From M3007 sp046316495 (GTDB lineage: Bacteria; Bacteroidota; Bacteroidia; Chitinophagales; Saprospiraceae), in NCBI GenBank assembly GCA_046316495.1, contig JBKDAM010000068.1, forward strand, positions 1 to 9,008: a stretch of DNA of 9,008 nucleotides, read 5' to 3'. Positions 1 through 7,148 of the stretch are shown here, in pieces; positions within the stretch are counted from its first letter, which is position 1, and each line of letters opens with the position of its first letter. The notes beneath the pieces are model-generated. The model was not told the DNA's origin and ran no database searches. It saw only the letters and a list, made by a program, of their open reading frames with translations. The position numbers and the translations under genes are program-made.

Positions 1-275
1 ACCTGGTAGGATGGCCCTTGTACCCGTTCGTCTGGGCCCCATTCCAAGGAAGGATTTAGGACAACATCCTCGCCCTTGAAATGTCCGCAACCGTCACTTC
101 CTAAAATTATTGGAAATTTTATTCCCGCATATTGGCCCTTAGTAATCCATAAATCCCGATGATTTAGTGCTGCAGAATACAACTTAACTTCAACATAATC
201 AATATTTTGATTTTCAAATTTAGCTTCCTCCAGCACTAAGGGCTCCTGAGTACTCTTTAAGATGGCTCCTTTCAT
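1..275 (-). CDS. MDR-family zinc-type alcohol dehydrogenase/quinone reductase-like oxidoreductase (N-terminal part)
   Basis: An open frame starts at the ATG on the complement of 273-275 and runs off the left edge after 91 complete codons, so only the N-terminal half of the catalytic GroES-like domain is present. It begins MKGAILKS and shows the medium-chain dehydrogenase/reductase pattern: a strand of the type EVKLYSAALNHRDLW (about residues 31-45), then KGQYAGIKFPIILGSDGCG (about 48-66), then GEDVVLNPSLEWG (about 70-82). NHRD replaces the zinc-ligand Cys region of classical alcohol dehydrogenases, as in quinone-reductase-like members. Family members are cytosolic NAD(P)H-dependent oxidoreductases; the substrate cannot be told. 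The start follows an A-rich leader without a clear Shine-Dalgarno, usual in Bacteroidota. The Rossmann domain would lie outside the window. It points the same way as the DUF4403 gene but lies 179 bases beyond it and a hairpin, so separate transcription is likely. Confidence 0.85.
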   Translation of the reverse strand, partial: MKGAILKSTQEPLVLEEAKFENQNIDYVEVKLYSAALNHRDLWITKGQYAGIKFPIILGSDGCGHFKGEDVVLNPSLEWGPDERVQGPSYQ

Positions 276-280
276 TTCTA

Positions 281-298
281 TTTTTTTTTAAAAAAAAA
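281..298. repeat. T9-A9 homopolymer palindrome upstream of the MDR gene
   Basis: Nine T are followed directly by nine A, a perfect self-complementary tract that ends five bases before the ATG of the minus-strand oxidoreductase. Read on the minus strand it gives an A-rich stretch just ahead of the start codon, which in Bacteroidota often stands in for a Shine-Dalgarno sequence. It could also bend the DNA or act as an UP-like element. Its length may vary by slippage. No function is demonstrated. Confidence 0.45.
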
Positions 299-423
299 GC
301 ATAACTTCGCTGAACAAATAATTATACTTGCGGTTATAATAGTATTACTATCAAAGCAAGTGAAATACGCTACTACCGTAGTTTGAGTGAATAAAAACAG
401 CAAGAAGGTTTTAGAAGGATGTC

Positions 424-453
424 AAAGCTCGCTGATGAAAATTAGCGAGCTTT
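424..453 (-). terminator. Hairpin terminator after the DUF4403 gene, possibly bidirectional
   Basis: A perfect 10-bp inverted repeat (AAAGCTCGCT at 424-433 and AGCGAGCTTT at 444-453) begins one base after the stop codon of the minus-strand DUF4403 gene. Inner pairing can extend to a GAAA-type tetraloop when read on the plus strand. Position makes it the natural end of the minus-strand transcript, although the T tract on that side is only three bases. The plus-strand side is followed by a more T-rich sequence (TTTCTTATTT), so it could also stop a plus-strand transcript. Confidence 0.65.
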
Positions 454-454
454 C

Positions 455-1828
455 TTATTTGCTTACATTTACTCTAACCTTTCCGGATGAAAAGACATCC
501 ACTCGAATTCCAGAGGGGGTCAATCTTGTATCCGTTACTTTTAACTCTTCCAATTGTCCACTTAACACCACCCCTTTTGCCAGCTCATACCGATTGAGGG
601 TACTTTGAACGGTCTGTTTGATGGATTGGATATTCTCGTCCAAGGGAAAGCTCATTGCTGCGGCCATTTTCTGGCGAATTGGGCCCTGAAAAATCCAACC
701 TGCCGATTTATAGAGGAGATTTTTAGAATCAAGGTGAAAATCCAGATCAGCTACTTCCACTGCGTTTTTATCTGCGTTGAATTTAGGAACTCCCATAAAG
801 TAAACTTTCCCTTTAAAGGATCCGATAAGTTGTGCCATTACCACTAGCTTGTCATTATTACCCCAAATTCGCAGGTCTTCTACGGTGACTTTTTTCCCTC
901 CAGACTCCAGAACCTGACCCAACATCATACCTTTCGCAATCCGTTCTGCCTCTGGGAAAGGAATATCGGTTGCAAATTGCATATTAAAATCATCCCCCGT
1001 ATCGTTCAGTATAGTCAGTTCTGGCACTTGCGTATTGGGCCTAAAGATTGGCTTTTCACCAAAGGATAAGTCATTTATACACTCCACCTGAATTTTTGTC
1101 CGCAAGGTCCCGGCATCAGTTATCAAGGGTGTCATCCCAAGTTTAAGCGGGGTCGTCTTTAGCCATAATTTATATTCGGGCGACAAGAGAACAGGGTCTT
1201 GTACACTTTTCCAAGCCTGAGCCACATATTCACGAATACTAAACTGTTGGTTGATTAGTTCATCCAGCTTCTTTGCCAGGCTTTTTTTAGAATAATTCAA
1301 CGCCAGGTTGGACAAGGTTTCAATTCCTATGTTACCTAAACCGGTTTTAAGCTTAGGGGATTGAAGCCATTCATGGTATTCCACTTCGGTTTTGGTACTT
1401 AAACTCCAATCCGAGTTGACTTGATAAACCGTTTTAAAACCCAAAGCAAGTTCGCCATCCGCTTCTGCCTCCCCAAAAAAAAGCTTCTTCTTCATCCAAA
1501 GACGGACGGGCACCCTATACTTGATGGTGTTTCCGGAAGCAAAAAGGGTAATGTTTTGACTTTTCCACGCGTTTAGCATAAGACCATCCCCTCCATTATC
1601 GTCGTAGGAGAAATCTTCAAACAATGCTTTACCTCCCAGCTCTAGATTTAGCTGTTGAACCAGATCCTCCAATAATATATTTACTGGGATACTAATGCGA
1701 GAGGGAAGTGGCTTGTCCATGATTGGCAAATAGGATTCAGTTGGAGCTGGTGCGTCGATTACCTTTGTACTGGAACAAGATGCGGCGAATGCTGCCAAAA
1801 AAACAAGGAAAACGGAAGTTTTTTTCAT
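455..1828 (-). CDS. DUF4403 family lipoprotein
   Basis: The 457-residue product has a type II signal peptide: MKKTS, a hydrophobic stretch to residue 16, and a lipobox AASC with the lipidated Cys at 18. The mature protein should be anchored to the envelope, most likely the outer membrane. The rest matches the DUF4403 pattern: an IPV strand at 47-49 followed by an amphipathic helix and GGKALFED, then alternating strands, and a second region of the same shape from IPF at 289-291 through GGKKVTVEDL, GSFKG and the gene end. The two halves look like an internal duplication, reminiscent of TULIP-type lipid-binding folds, but that is inference. Function is unknown. Length is normal for the family. 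It starts 58 bases after the GH13-like gene with no terminator between, so the two are probably co-transcribed, and a hairpin follows its stop at once. Confidence 0.85.
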   Translation of the reverse strand: MKKTSVFLVFLAAFAASCSSTKVIDAPAPTESYLPIMDKPLPSRISIPVNILLEDLVQQLNLELGGKALFEDFSYDDNGGDGLMLNAWKSQNITLFASGNTIKYRVPVRLWMKKKLFFGEAEADGELALGFKTVYQVNSDWSLSTKTEVEYHEWLQSPKLKTGLGNIGIETLSNLALNYSKKSLAKKLDELINQQFSIREYVAQAWKSVQDPVLLSPEYKLWLKTTPLKLGMTPLITDAGTLRTKIQVECINDLSFGEKPIFRPNTQVPELTILNDTGDDFNMQFATDIPFPEAERIAKGMMLGQVLESGGKKVTVEDLRIWGNNDKLVVMAQLIGSFKGKVYFMGVPKFNADKNAVEVADLDFHLDSKNLLYKSAGWIFQGPIRQKMAAAMSFPLDENIQSIKQTVQSTLNRYELAKGVVLSGQLEELKVTDTRLTPSGIRVDVFSSGKVRVNVSK

Positions 1829-1886
1829 GACAAAAGGTGTACATTATTATTCTAGGCCTAATCAGGCATTTCCAAATGAACTATTC

Positions 1887-3785
1887 TTATTGACAGCGAA
1901 GTATCCATCCCTCACCAGGTAAGAGCTTTATTTCCTCTTCCTCTACTCTCCTATGGGTAGAAAAAACCAGCGCGCAAGATTGTGAAAGCGATTTAGGAAC
2001 TGATTGGGCTTGCTCCACATTTAAATTTGCGATAAAGCGATAGGATCCAGCTTCCCAAGCAATAATAGGTTGATTTCCTGAAGGGTCGGGAGGTAATAGC
2101 CACCTCGTTTCCGAAGCCTGGATTGCATCGTTTAGTTGATTACTCATTTCCTTTTGACGGACAAGTCGCTGGTACAAGTCCATATTTTTCCCCCATTGAT
2201 AAGGTCCTTTGGTTGCTTTCGGCCCCTGCTCTAATTGAAACACATATAATTTGGTGTATTGCTCATTCGGAGCAGGCGAAGGATGAGGCTCTCTAGTCTC
2301 AAATCCAAGTGCCATGTAAGAAGGCATTTCGGGTAGAAATAAGCCAATAAAATAACGGATTTCATTACCCCTCAAGTAAAAATGATCAAACCTAGGATCA
2401 TCCTTATCGGCGGTCATGATCGTAAAATTGGGCGCAAATTGCCGATGATGTAACAAATCGAGGTACCGGGCCAATTCAGCAATAAATAAAGGTGTTCCGA
2501 CGGGTTCTGACTGCAAGTCCCCCAATGTAGAATCAGCCAAAGAGGCCTCCAAGTGTTCAACCTCATCTCCATACGCCATCTCTCCAGGAGGTGCCAAAAA
2601 ACTCTCTGCAAAATAACCAAACCAAGGTTTTTTCTTCCTACAGTACTGCTTTACCGCTCCCAACAGATCGTAATAGGCATCCGGTTGGGCTGGAACTCCT
2701 TCCGGCCGCATTTGAACATGTGACATATCACCCCTCATAAAATCAAACCCATACTCTTCCTGCACTTTTCCATAGTGCTGACAAACATATTCCCAAACCG
2801 GTACTACCGGATGTTCAAAATCAATTTCCCAGTTTTTATTTTGATCGACGGCCTCGTAGAGTCGATATCGGGTTAGGGGACCGAAAACCCTGGACATAGC
2901 TTGAGGTTGGGTGATTCGGTAATCCCTCCACAAGCGGCCTTCCTCGTCCAACACGCATGCTGAAGGATCAGAATCCACCTCTAAACCCCGATAAGGCGGG
3001 CCCATGGTGGCTGGAACCGTTTCAAGTCCATGGTCATATAAAAGCTGCACTAGTTTTTTCCGGCGCTGTAACCGTCTCTCGTAGTCGGAGGCCTCTCCAA
3101 AAAGTAGCAGCAAACGTTCCGATTCGTTTGTTGATCGAAAAAATGCATCTGCATCCTTGTATGGTAGCGTAGCGTTTTCAGACAGTAGCCAATCAAATAG
3201 TAGCAGTTCAACTTTTTTATATAAATGTGAGTCGTGGTTTACAATTTGGTACTCCGATCGTTGTAACCACTCAAAAAAAGAGGGATTAGCAAGTACTTGC
3301 TCCGAATAACGGTCGGTATGAGGGACCACATCCATTCCAACCACCCTACCTGTTAAATGAAGCAGGTTAATTACTACTTTCAATTGCTTTTCAACGGTAT
3401 CCAGGTGAGGAAATGCCTGATAAAGCTCCTTTGAGAAAAAGGCAGGGTTTACGTTCCAGGACGACATCCCATACAAAGAGGCGACGACACCTGGCTCCCA
3501 GATGGGTAGGATATGAATGGCATTTTGAGCAGCAGGCAGCGTTAAACTATACGGAATGATCTTCCAGAAACTACCGATCGTTCGAACATTTATTCCAACG
3601 CAATTGGCTCGCTTCAACCAGCTGGTATCAGTTGAATATTGGAGTGGTGAGGGAATGGTGTGAGCGGGGTAAATTGCCTTCTCTAACTCCACGGGATAGC
3701 GATTTTGAAGAATTTCAAGAATTTCTTCTATATTTTTTTCGAGTACAAGTGCCGGCGGTTGACTTATTAGTGGAGTGAAAATCAT
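1887..3785 (-). CDS. Alpha-amylase-clan (GH13-like) glycoside hydrolase or transglycosidase
   Basis: A 632-residue protein without signal peptide, hence probably cytoplasmic. It reads as a GH13-type (beta/alpha)8 barrel: HILPIWEPG with a downstream Tyr (91-105) resembles strand 2, MDVVPHTDR (151-159) region I, FMRGDMSH (349-356) region II with R351 and putative nucleophile D353, YFAESF (391-396) region III with acid/base E394, and TADKDDPRF (458-466) region IV with transition-state-stabilising D462 and R465. A short beta-rich C-terminal domain follows (about 570-632). The catalytic Asp-Glu-Asp set is therefore present, but the two usual substrate-binding histidines appear changed: region I has H156-T157 where Asn-His is usual, and region IV has K461 in place of His. 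A long helical insert, rich in Arg and Leu (about 185-260), separates regions I and II. Substrate is unknown. The GH13 call rests on motif reading; a GH13-related non-hydrolase is possible. Confidence 0.72.
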   Translation of the reverse strand: MIFTPLISQPPALVLEKNIEEILEILQNRYPVELEKAIYPAHTIPSPLQYSTDTSWLKRANCVGINVRTIGSFWKIIPYSLTLPAAQNAIHILPIWEPGVVASLYGMSSWNVNPAFFSKELYQAFPHLDTVEKQLKVVINLLHLTGRVVGMDVVPHTDRYSEQVLANPSFFEWLQRSEYQIVNHDSHLYKKVELLLFDWLLSENATLPYKDADAFFRSTNESERLLLLFGEASDYERRLQRRKKLVQLLYDHGLETVPATMGPPYRGLEVDSDPSACVLDEEGRLWRDYRITQPQAMSRVFGPLTRYRLYEAVDQNKNWEIDFEHPVVPVWEYVCQHYGKVQEEYGFDFMRGDMSHVQMRPEGVPAQPDAYYDLLGAVKQYCRKKKPWFGYFAESFLAPPGEMAYGDEVEHLEASLADSTLGDLQSEPVGTPLFIAELARYLDLLHHRQFAPNFTIMTADKDDPRFDHFYLRGNEIRYFIGLFLPEMPSYMALGFETREPHPSPAPNEQYTKLYVFQLEQGPKATKGPYQWGKNMDLYQRLVRQKEMSNQLNDAIQASETRWLLPPDPSGNQPIIAWEAGSYRFIANLNVEQAQSVPKSLSQSCALVFSTHRRVEEEEIKLLPGEGWILRCQ

Positions 3786-3848
3786 TCTATTAAACGAAAT
3801 TTAATTGTATTAAACATTGTTTTTTTAACAAAAACCTATTATTTCATA

Positions 3849-3877
3849 TTGGTTTTTTACCAAATGCCATATCTTTA
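3849..3877 (+). promoter_or_regulatory. Candidate Bacteroidota-type promoter for the AP2-domain gene
   Basis: TTG at 3849-3851 and TATCTTTA at 3870-3877 (seven of eight matches to TAnnTTTG) are separated by 18 bases, a permitted spacing for the -33/-7 promoter of this phylum. Transcription would begin near 3884, which puts the in-frame TTG at 3849 and ATG at 3864 outside the message and favours the ATG at 3921 as start. It is a motif match only. Confidence 0.4.
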
Positions 3878-3920
3878 CCCCGTCAAAGATACTGTGGGCT
3901 TTCGCCTTTATCCTTCAATC

Positions 3921-4448
3921 ATGATCTTTAAAGTAAAATTAAAAAATGCAGACGGGTTCGTTTTGTTAGATGATTTCGTATTCGAATGGCTTAGCAACGA
4001 TCTCCGTTACAAAGAAATACGCTTGCTGGAGAACCTCCGGCTCCACTCCAGCGGCTGCGCGGTTTTTCAAAAAGCCTGGAAGAGAGCAGACGGCAGCACC
4101 AAAATGGAAACGATCTACCTGCACAAAGTTATTGCAGAACATTATATGTCCGATAAAAAAGTCGGAAAAAATACAGTAGTCAGTTCAAAAAATGGGGACA
4201 AACTCGATTGCAGGCTCGAAAATATAGTTTACCGACAAAGATCAGCAGTCAGCCGACTTCGAAAAACAAAAAGTTCTACAGGCTACACGGGTGTTTATAA
4301 GGAGTACCACAAATACAGGGCCATCATTTCCATCGATGGCAAAGCAGTTCACCTTGGTATGTTTGATACCCCAGAAGAAGCTGCACTGGCCTATAACAAA
4401 GCATCTAAAAAAGCCTTTGGCAGTGAAGGCAAGTTAAATAAACTCTAA
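3921..4448 (+). CDS. AP2-domain protein with degenerate HNH-like region
   Basis: From the ATG at 3921 the product has 175 residues and starts MIFKVKLKNADG; the frame is open back to a TTG at 3849 (199 residues) with another ATG at 3864. I prefer 3921 because the family usually opens with such a strand and because a candidate promoter lies over the earlier starts. The middle part, YLHKVIAEH (66-74) followed by NGDKLDCRLENI (91-102), follows the layout of HNH endonucleases linked to AP2 domains, but the central His of the usual VNHxDG motif is missing (SSKNGD). The C-terminal 56 residues form an AP2/ERF-like DNA-binding domain: TGYTGVY, R134, then HLGMFDTPEEAALAYNKA and a final AFG. Such proteins are often derived from homing endonucleases; whether this one cuts DNA or only binds it cannot be said. 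It stands alone between a divergent and a convergent gene. Confidence 0.8.
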   Translation: MIFKVKLKNADGFVLLDDFVFEWLSNDLRYKEIRLLENLRLHSSGCAVFQKAWKRADGSTKMETIYLHKVIAEHYMSDKKVGKNTVVSSKNGDKLDCRLENIVYRQRSAVSRLRKTKSSTGYTGVYKEYHKYRAIISIDGKAVHLGMFDTPEEAALAYNKASKKAFGSEGKLNKL

Positions 4449-4478
4449 TCGCTCTTCCTAATTACATTGATAGGACCG

Positions 4479-4527
4479 CAGAAGAAGCGGTTTTCATAAA
4501 AAAGGGTTGAAAAACCGCTCCTTCCTG
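4479..4527. terminator. Bidirectional hairpin terminator between convergent genes
   Basis: AGCGGTTTT at 4486-4494 pairs with AAAACCGCT at 4511-4519, and flanking GAAG/CTTC bases extend the stem with one mismatch. The stem ends in T on one strand and in the complementary T run on the other, and it lies midway between the stops of the AP2-domain gene (plus) and the acyl-CoA dehydrogenase gene (minus). It can serve both. Confidence 0.7.
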
Positions 4528-4542
4528 CTAATTTCATTTATC

Positions 4543-5682
4543 TCAAGACAAAATTTCCCTGGAGATAACTAGTTTCTGGATCTCGGATGTTCCCTCCCCG
4601 ATGGTACACAGCTTAGAGTCTCGGTAGAATTTTTCAACCGGAAAATCTTTGGTATAGCCGTAACCTCCATGGATTTGGACCGCATCGGTACTCACTTCAA
4701 CAGCCACTTCAGAAGCATAATACTTGGCTATAGCAGACTCCTTCGTACACTTTTGGTGGTTATTTTTCAAGGTGCCTGCATTCCTGGTCAACAATTCAGC
4801 AGCCTCAATCTTGGTGGCCATATCAGCTAACTTAAAGCTAATAGCTTGAAATTGAGCGATGGGTTTTCCGAACTGCTGCCGTTCTTTAGCATATTTTACA
4901 GAAGCGTCGAATGCACCTTTTGCAATGCCCAATGAGAGGGCTGCAATCGAAATACGACCACCATCCAGGATTTTCATCGCCTGTATAAAACCCTCGCCCT
5001 CAGCACCTAAAAGTTGAGAACGGTGAACTCTGCAGTCTTCAAAAATCAGTTCAGCGGTCTCACTTGCGCGCATCCCCAATTTATTTTCTTTTTTACCAGC
5101 CCGAAAACCTGGAGTTCCGCGTTCAATAATAAAAGCAGACATCCCACGGCTATCCAGCAGCTCTCCTGTTCGAACAATCACGACCGCTACTTTCCCAGAA
5201 GCCCCATGTGTTATCCAGGATTTAGTGCCATTGATGATGTAGTAATCACCGTCTTTCACTGCCACGCATTGCATTCTGCCAGCATCCGAACCGGTATTTG
5301 GCTCTGTCAAACCCCAAGCACCCACCCAGGTTCCGGAGGCGAGTTGAGGCAAATAGGTTTGTTTTTGCTCCTCGGTTCCGAACATAAGTATATGATTCGT
5401 GCACAGAGAATTATGGGCGGCCACACTCAACCCGATGGAGCCACAAACTTTCGATATTTCTTCAATAATAGTGATGTATTCCTGGTAACCAAGTCCCGCC
5501 CCGCCATACGCTTCTGGAACAAGGACACCCATAAACCCAATTTCACCCATTTTATGAAATAAATCCAGCGGAAAATGTTGGGACTCATCCCATTCCATCA
5601 GATGTGGTTGGATGTATGTTTTCGCAAAATCGCGGGCACTTTGGCGAATGAATTCAAGCTGTTCGTTGGTTGTAGCTGACAT
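4543..5682 (-). CDS. Acyl-CoA dehydrogenase
   Basis: The 379-residue product is a full-length FAD-dependent acyl-CoA dehydrogenase of the short/medium-chain type, catalysing alpha,beta-dehydrogenation of an acyl-CoA and passing electrons to ETF. The helical N-terminal domain (about 1-120) is followed by the first family signature GLTEPNTGSDAG (124-135) in the beta domain, WITHG (156-160), and the C-terminal helical domain with RQQFGKPIAQFQ (268-279), the second signature QIHGGYGYTKDFP (336-348) and GEGTSEIQ, whose E363 is the expected catalytic base. That position of the Glu is the one used by butyryl-, medium-chain and glutaryl-CoA dehydrogenases rather than by the isovaleryl or long-chain enzymes. 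The exact acyl chain cannot be read from sequence. A thiolase gene lies upstream on the same strand, but a strong terminator separates them, so it probably has its own promoter in the 190-base gap. Confidence 0.96.
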   Translation of the reverse strand: MSATTNEQLEFIRQSARDFAKTYIQPHLMEWDESQHFPLDLFHKMGEIGFMGVLVPEAYGGAGLGYQEYITIIEEISKVCGSIGLSVAAHNSLCTNHILMFGTEEQKQTYLPQLASGTWVGAWGLTEPNTGSDAGRMQCVAVKDGDYYIINGTKSWITHGASGKVAVVIVRTGELLDSRGMSAFIIERGTPGFRAGKKENKLGMRASETAELIFEDCRVHRSQLLGAEGEGFIQAMKILDGGRISIAALSLGIAKGAFDASVKYAKERQQFGKPIAQFQAISFKLADMATKIEAAELLTRNAGTLKNNHQKCTKESAIAKYYASEVAVEVSTDAVQIHGGYGYTKDFPVEKFYRDSKLCTIGEGTSEIQKLVISREILS

Positions 5683-5812
5683 AAATACAATAAGAAATGG
5701 TTAGGACAAAATTTCAACTTATAAACGAAGAGGCACCTCGCTTGGTTGCCAATCCTGCTCAATTTTTTGAAAATTAAAATAGGCTTTAACTACATCCGTA
5801 ATCGGCCCAATG

Positions 5813-5852
5813 AAAAACCGCGCGCCTCCGAATTAATTGGGGGACGCGCGGT
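5813..5852 (-). terminator. Rho-independent terminator of the thiolase gene
   Basis: On the minus strand an 8-bp GC-rich stem (ACCGCGCG pairing with CGCGCGGT) continues after one mismatch with further pairs around an AATTAATT loop, and is followed by five T. It starts 21 bases after the thiolase stop codon. It is the most GC-rich hairpin in an otherwise AT-rich gap and a textbook intrinsic terminator. Confidence 0.9.
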
Positions 5853-5873
5853 CATGCAAGTCACGCAAAAAAA

Positions 5874-7052
5874 TTAAACCCGCTCAATGACCATCGCAGA
5901 GGCACCTCCTCCTCCATTACAAATGGCCGCTAATCCTAGTTCCCCCTCTTTTTGTTGCAGAACATTCGTTAAGGTAGTTATGATGCGTGCCCCGGAAGCC
6001 CCCAACGGATGTCCAAGTGCTACTGCACCACCAAACACATTCATTTGGGAATGATCAACACCGATGATGCGCTCAAAAGCCATCGTCACAACTGAAAACG
6101 CTTCATTTACCTCAAAAAATGAAATATCTTTTGCTTCCACTCCGGCCATTTTCATAGCTTTAGGGGCAGCGAGGGTGGGTGCAGTGGTAAACCATTCAGG
6201 AGCCTGTTCTGCATCAGCGTAGCCACGGATAACTGCGATTGGGCGCAATCCGTAGCGCTTTACAGCCTCCTCACTTGCCAAAATCACCGCAGAAGCACCA
6301 TCATTAATCGTACTGGCATTGGCTGCTGTAACAGTTCCATCAGGCGTAAATGCTGGACGCAGACTGGGAATCTTATCAAAATTTACTTTTTTATACTCTT
6401 CATCCACCGTAATCACAGTAGGATCTCCTTTTTTTTGTGGAATTACCACCGGTACCAGCTCTCCTTTAAAATCTCCACGATCGGTGGCTGCTGCTACCCG
6501 CTGATAGGATTCAATCGCAAATGCGTCTTGTTCCTCCCTACTAATTCCGTATTTAGACGCTGTTTGGTCTGCAAATACACCCATGGCTTGTTGGTTGTAG
6601 GCATCGGAAAGACCGTCCTTGGCCAATCCATCAACGAATTCAGCATGGCCATATTTATATCCCCACCGAGCATTTGGAACGTAATAAGGTATTTGAGACA
6701 TATTTTCCATTCCACCCGCTACCACAACATCCGCCAAACCCAACTGTATGCTTTGTGCACCCAAAGCGATGGCTTTCATCCCGGATGCACAAACCTTATT
6801 GATGGTGGTACAAGCAACTTCTTTGGGCAAACCCGCATAAATCGCCGCTTGGCGGGCAGGGGCTTGTCCAAGATTTGCACTCACAACATTGCCCATTAGC
6901 ACTTCCGACACCATTTCTGGAGACACTCCTGCTTTTTCTAGGGCACCTTTTATTGCAATAGCACCTAATTCAGTGGCACGAATGCCAGATAATGATCCCC
7001 CAAAACTACCGAGTGGGGTGCGAACAGCAGAAACGATATAAACTTTTTGCAT
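5874..7052 (-). CDS. Acetyl-CoA acetyltransferase (thiolase)
   Basis: The 392-residue product is a full-length biosynthetic-type thiolase, which condenses two acetyl-CoA to acetoacetyl-CoA or runs the reverse cleavage. All catalytic parts are visible: nucleophile C88 in NKVCASGMKA, N317 in the NEAF motif, H349 in GHPLGASGAR and C378 in CNGGGGAS. The N-terminal VYIVSAVRTPLGSFGG and the loop region after GGMENMS are typical. It should act in the cytoplasm as a tetramer, in beta-oxidation, ketogenic amino-acid degradation or acetoacetyl-CoA formation; the nearby acyl-CoA dehydrogenase favours a degradative role. A perfect -7 box on the minus strand lies about 63 bases upstream and an intrinsic terminator follows, so it looks like a single-gene transcript. 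Start is the first ATG in frame with the conserved N-terminus. Confidence 0.97.
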   Translation of the reverse strand: MQKVYIVSAVRTPLGSFGGSLSGIRATELGAIAIKGALEKAGVSPEMVSEVLMGNVVSANLGQAPARQAAIYAGLPKEVACTTINKVCASGMKAIALGAQSIQLGLADVVVAGGMENMSQIPYYVPNARWGYKYGHAEFVDGLAKDGLSDAYNQQAMGVFADQTASKYGISREEQDAFAIESYQRVAAATDRGDFKGELVPVVIPQKKGDPTVITVDEEYKKVNFDKIPSLRPAFTPDGTVTAANASTINDGASAVILASEEAVKRYGLRPIAVIRGYADAEQAPEWFTTAPTLAAPKAMKMAGVEAKDISFFEVNEAFSVVTMAFERIIGVDHSQMNVFGGAVALGHPLGASGARIITTLTNVLQQKEGELGLAAICNGGGGASAMVIERV

Positions 7053-7114
7053 GGTAAAACTTGGTTAGGTATTTAGTTGAGCCGCAAAATTAGCCATTTT
7101 AGCACGCTCTAAAA

Positions 7115-7148
7115 CAAAAGTATGTTTGGATTCTGTCATTATTTCCAA
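7115..7148 (-). promoter_or_regulatory. Promoter of the thiolase gene
   Basis: Read on the minus strand, TACTTTTG (complement of 7115-7122) is a perfect match to the Bacteroidota -7 box TAnnTTTG. A TTG (complement of 7146-7148) lies 23 bases upstream, at the long end of permitted spacing. Transcription would start near 7108, giving a leader of about 56 bases. Confidence 0.6.

Noticed and set aside
387..608. 73-codon open frame on the plus strand
   Set aside because: It runs through the terminator hairpin and the end of the DUF4403 gene on the other strand; no start signal or domain supports it.
3815..3837. Weak inverted repeat GTTTTT/AAAAAC between the GH13-like and AP2-domain genes
   Set aside because: Only A/T-rich six-base arms in an A/T-rich region; expected by chance and not placed to end any gene.
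5014..5562. 182-codon open frame on the plus strand
   Set aside because: It lies wholly antisense to the acyl-CoA dehydrogenase, whose motifs are intact, and its translation shows no recognisable domain.
6435..6899. 154-codon open frame on the plus strand
   Set aside because: Antisense to the thiolase, within its conserved core; the translation is low in protein-like features.
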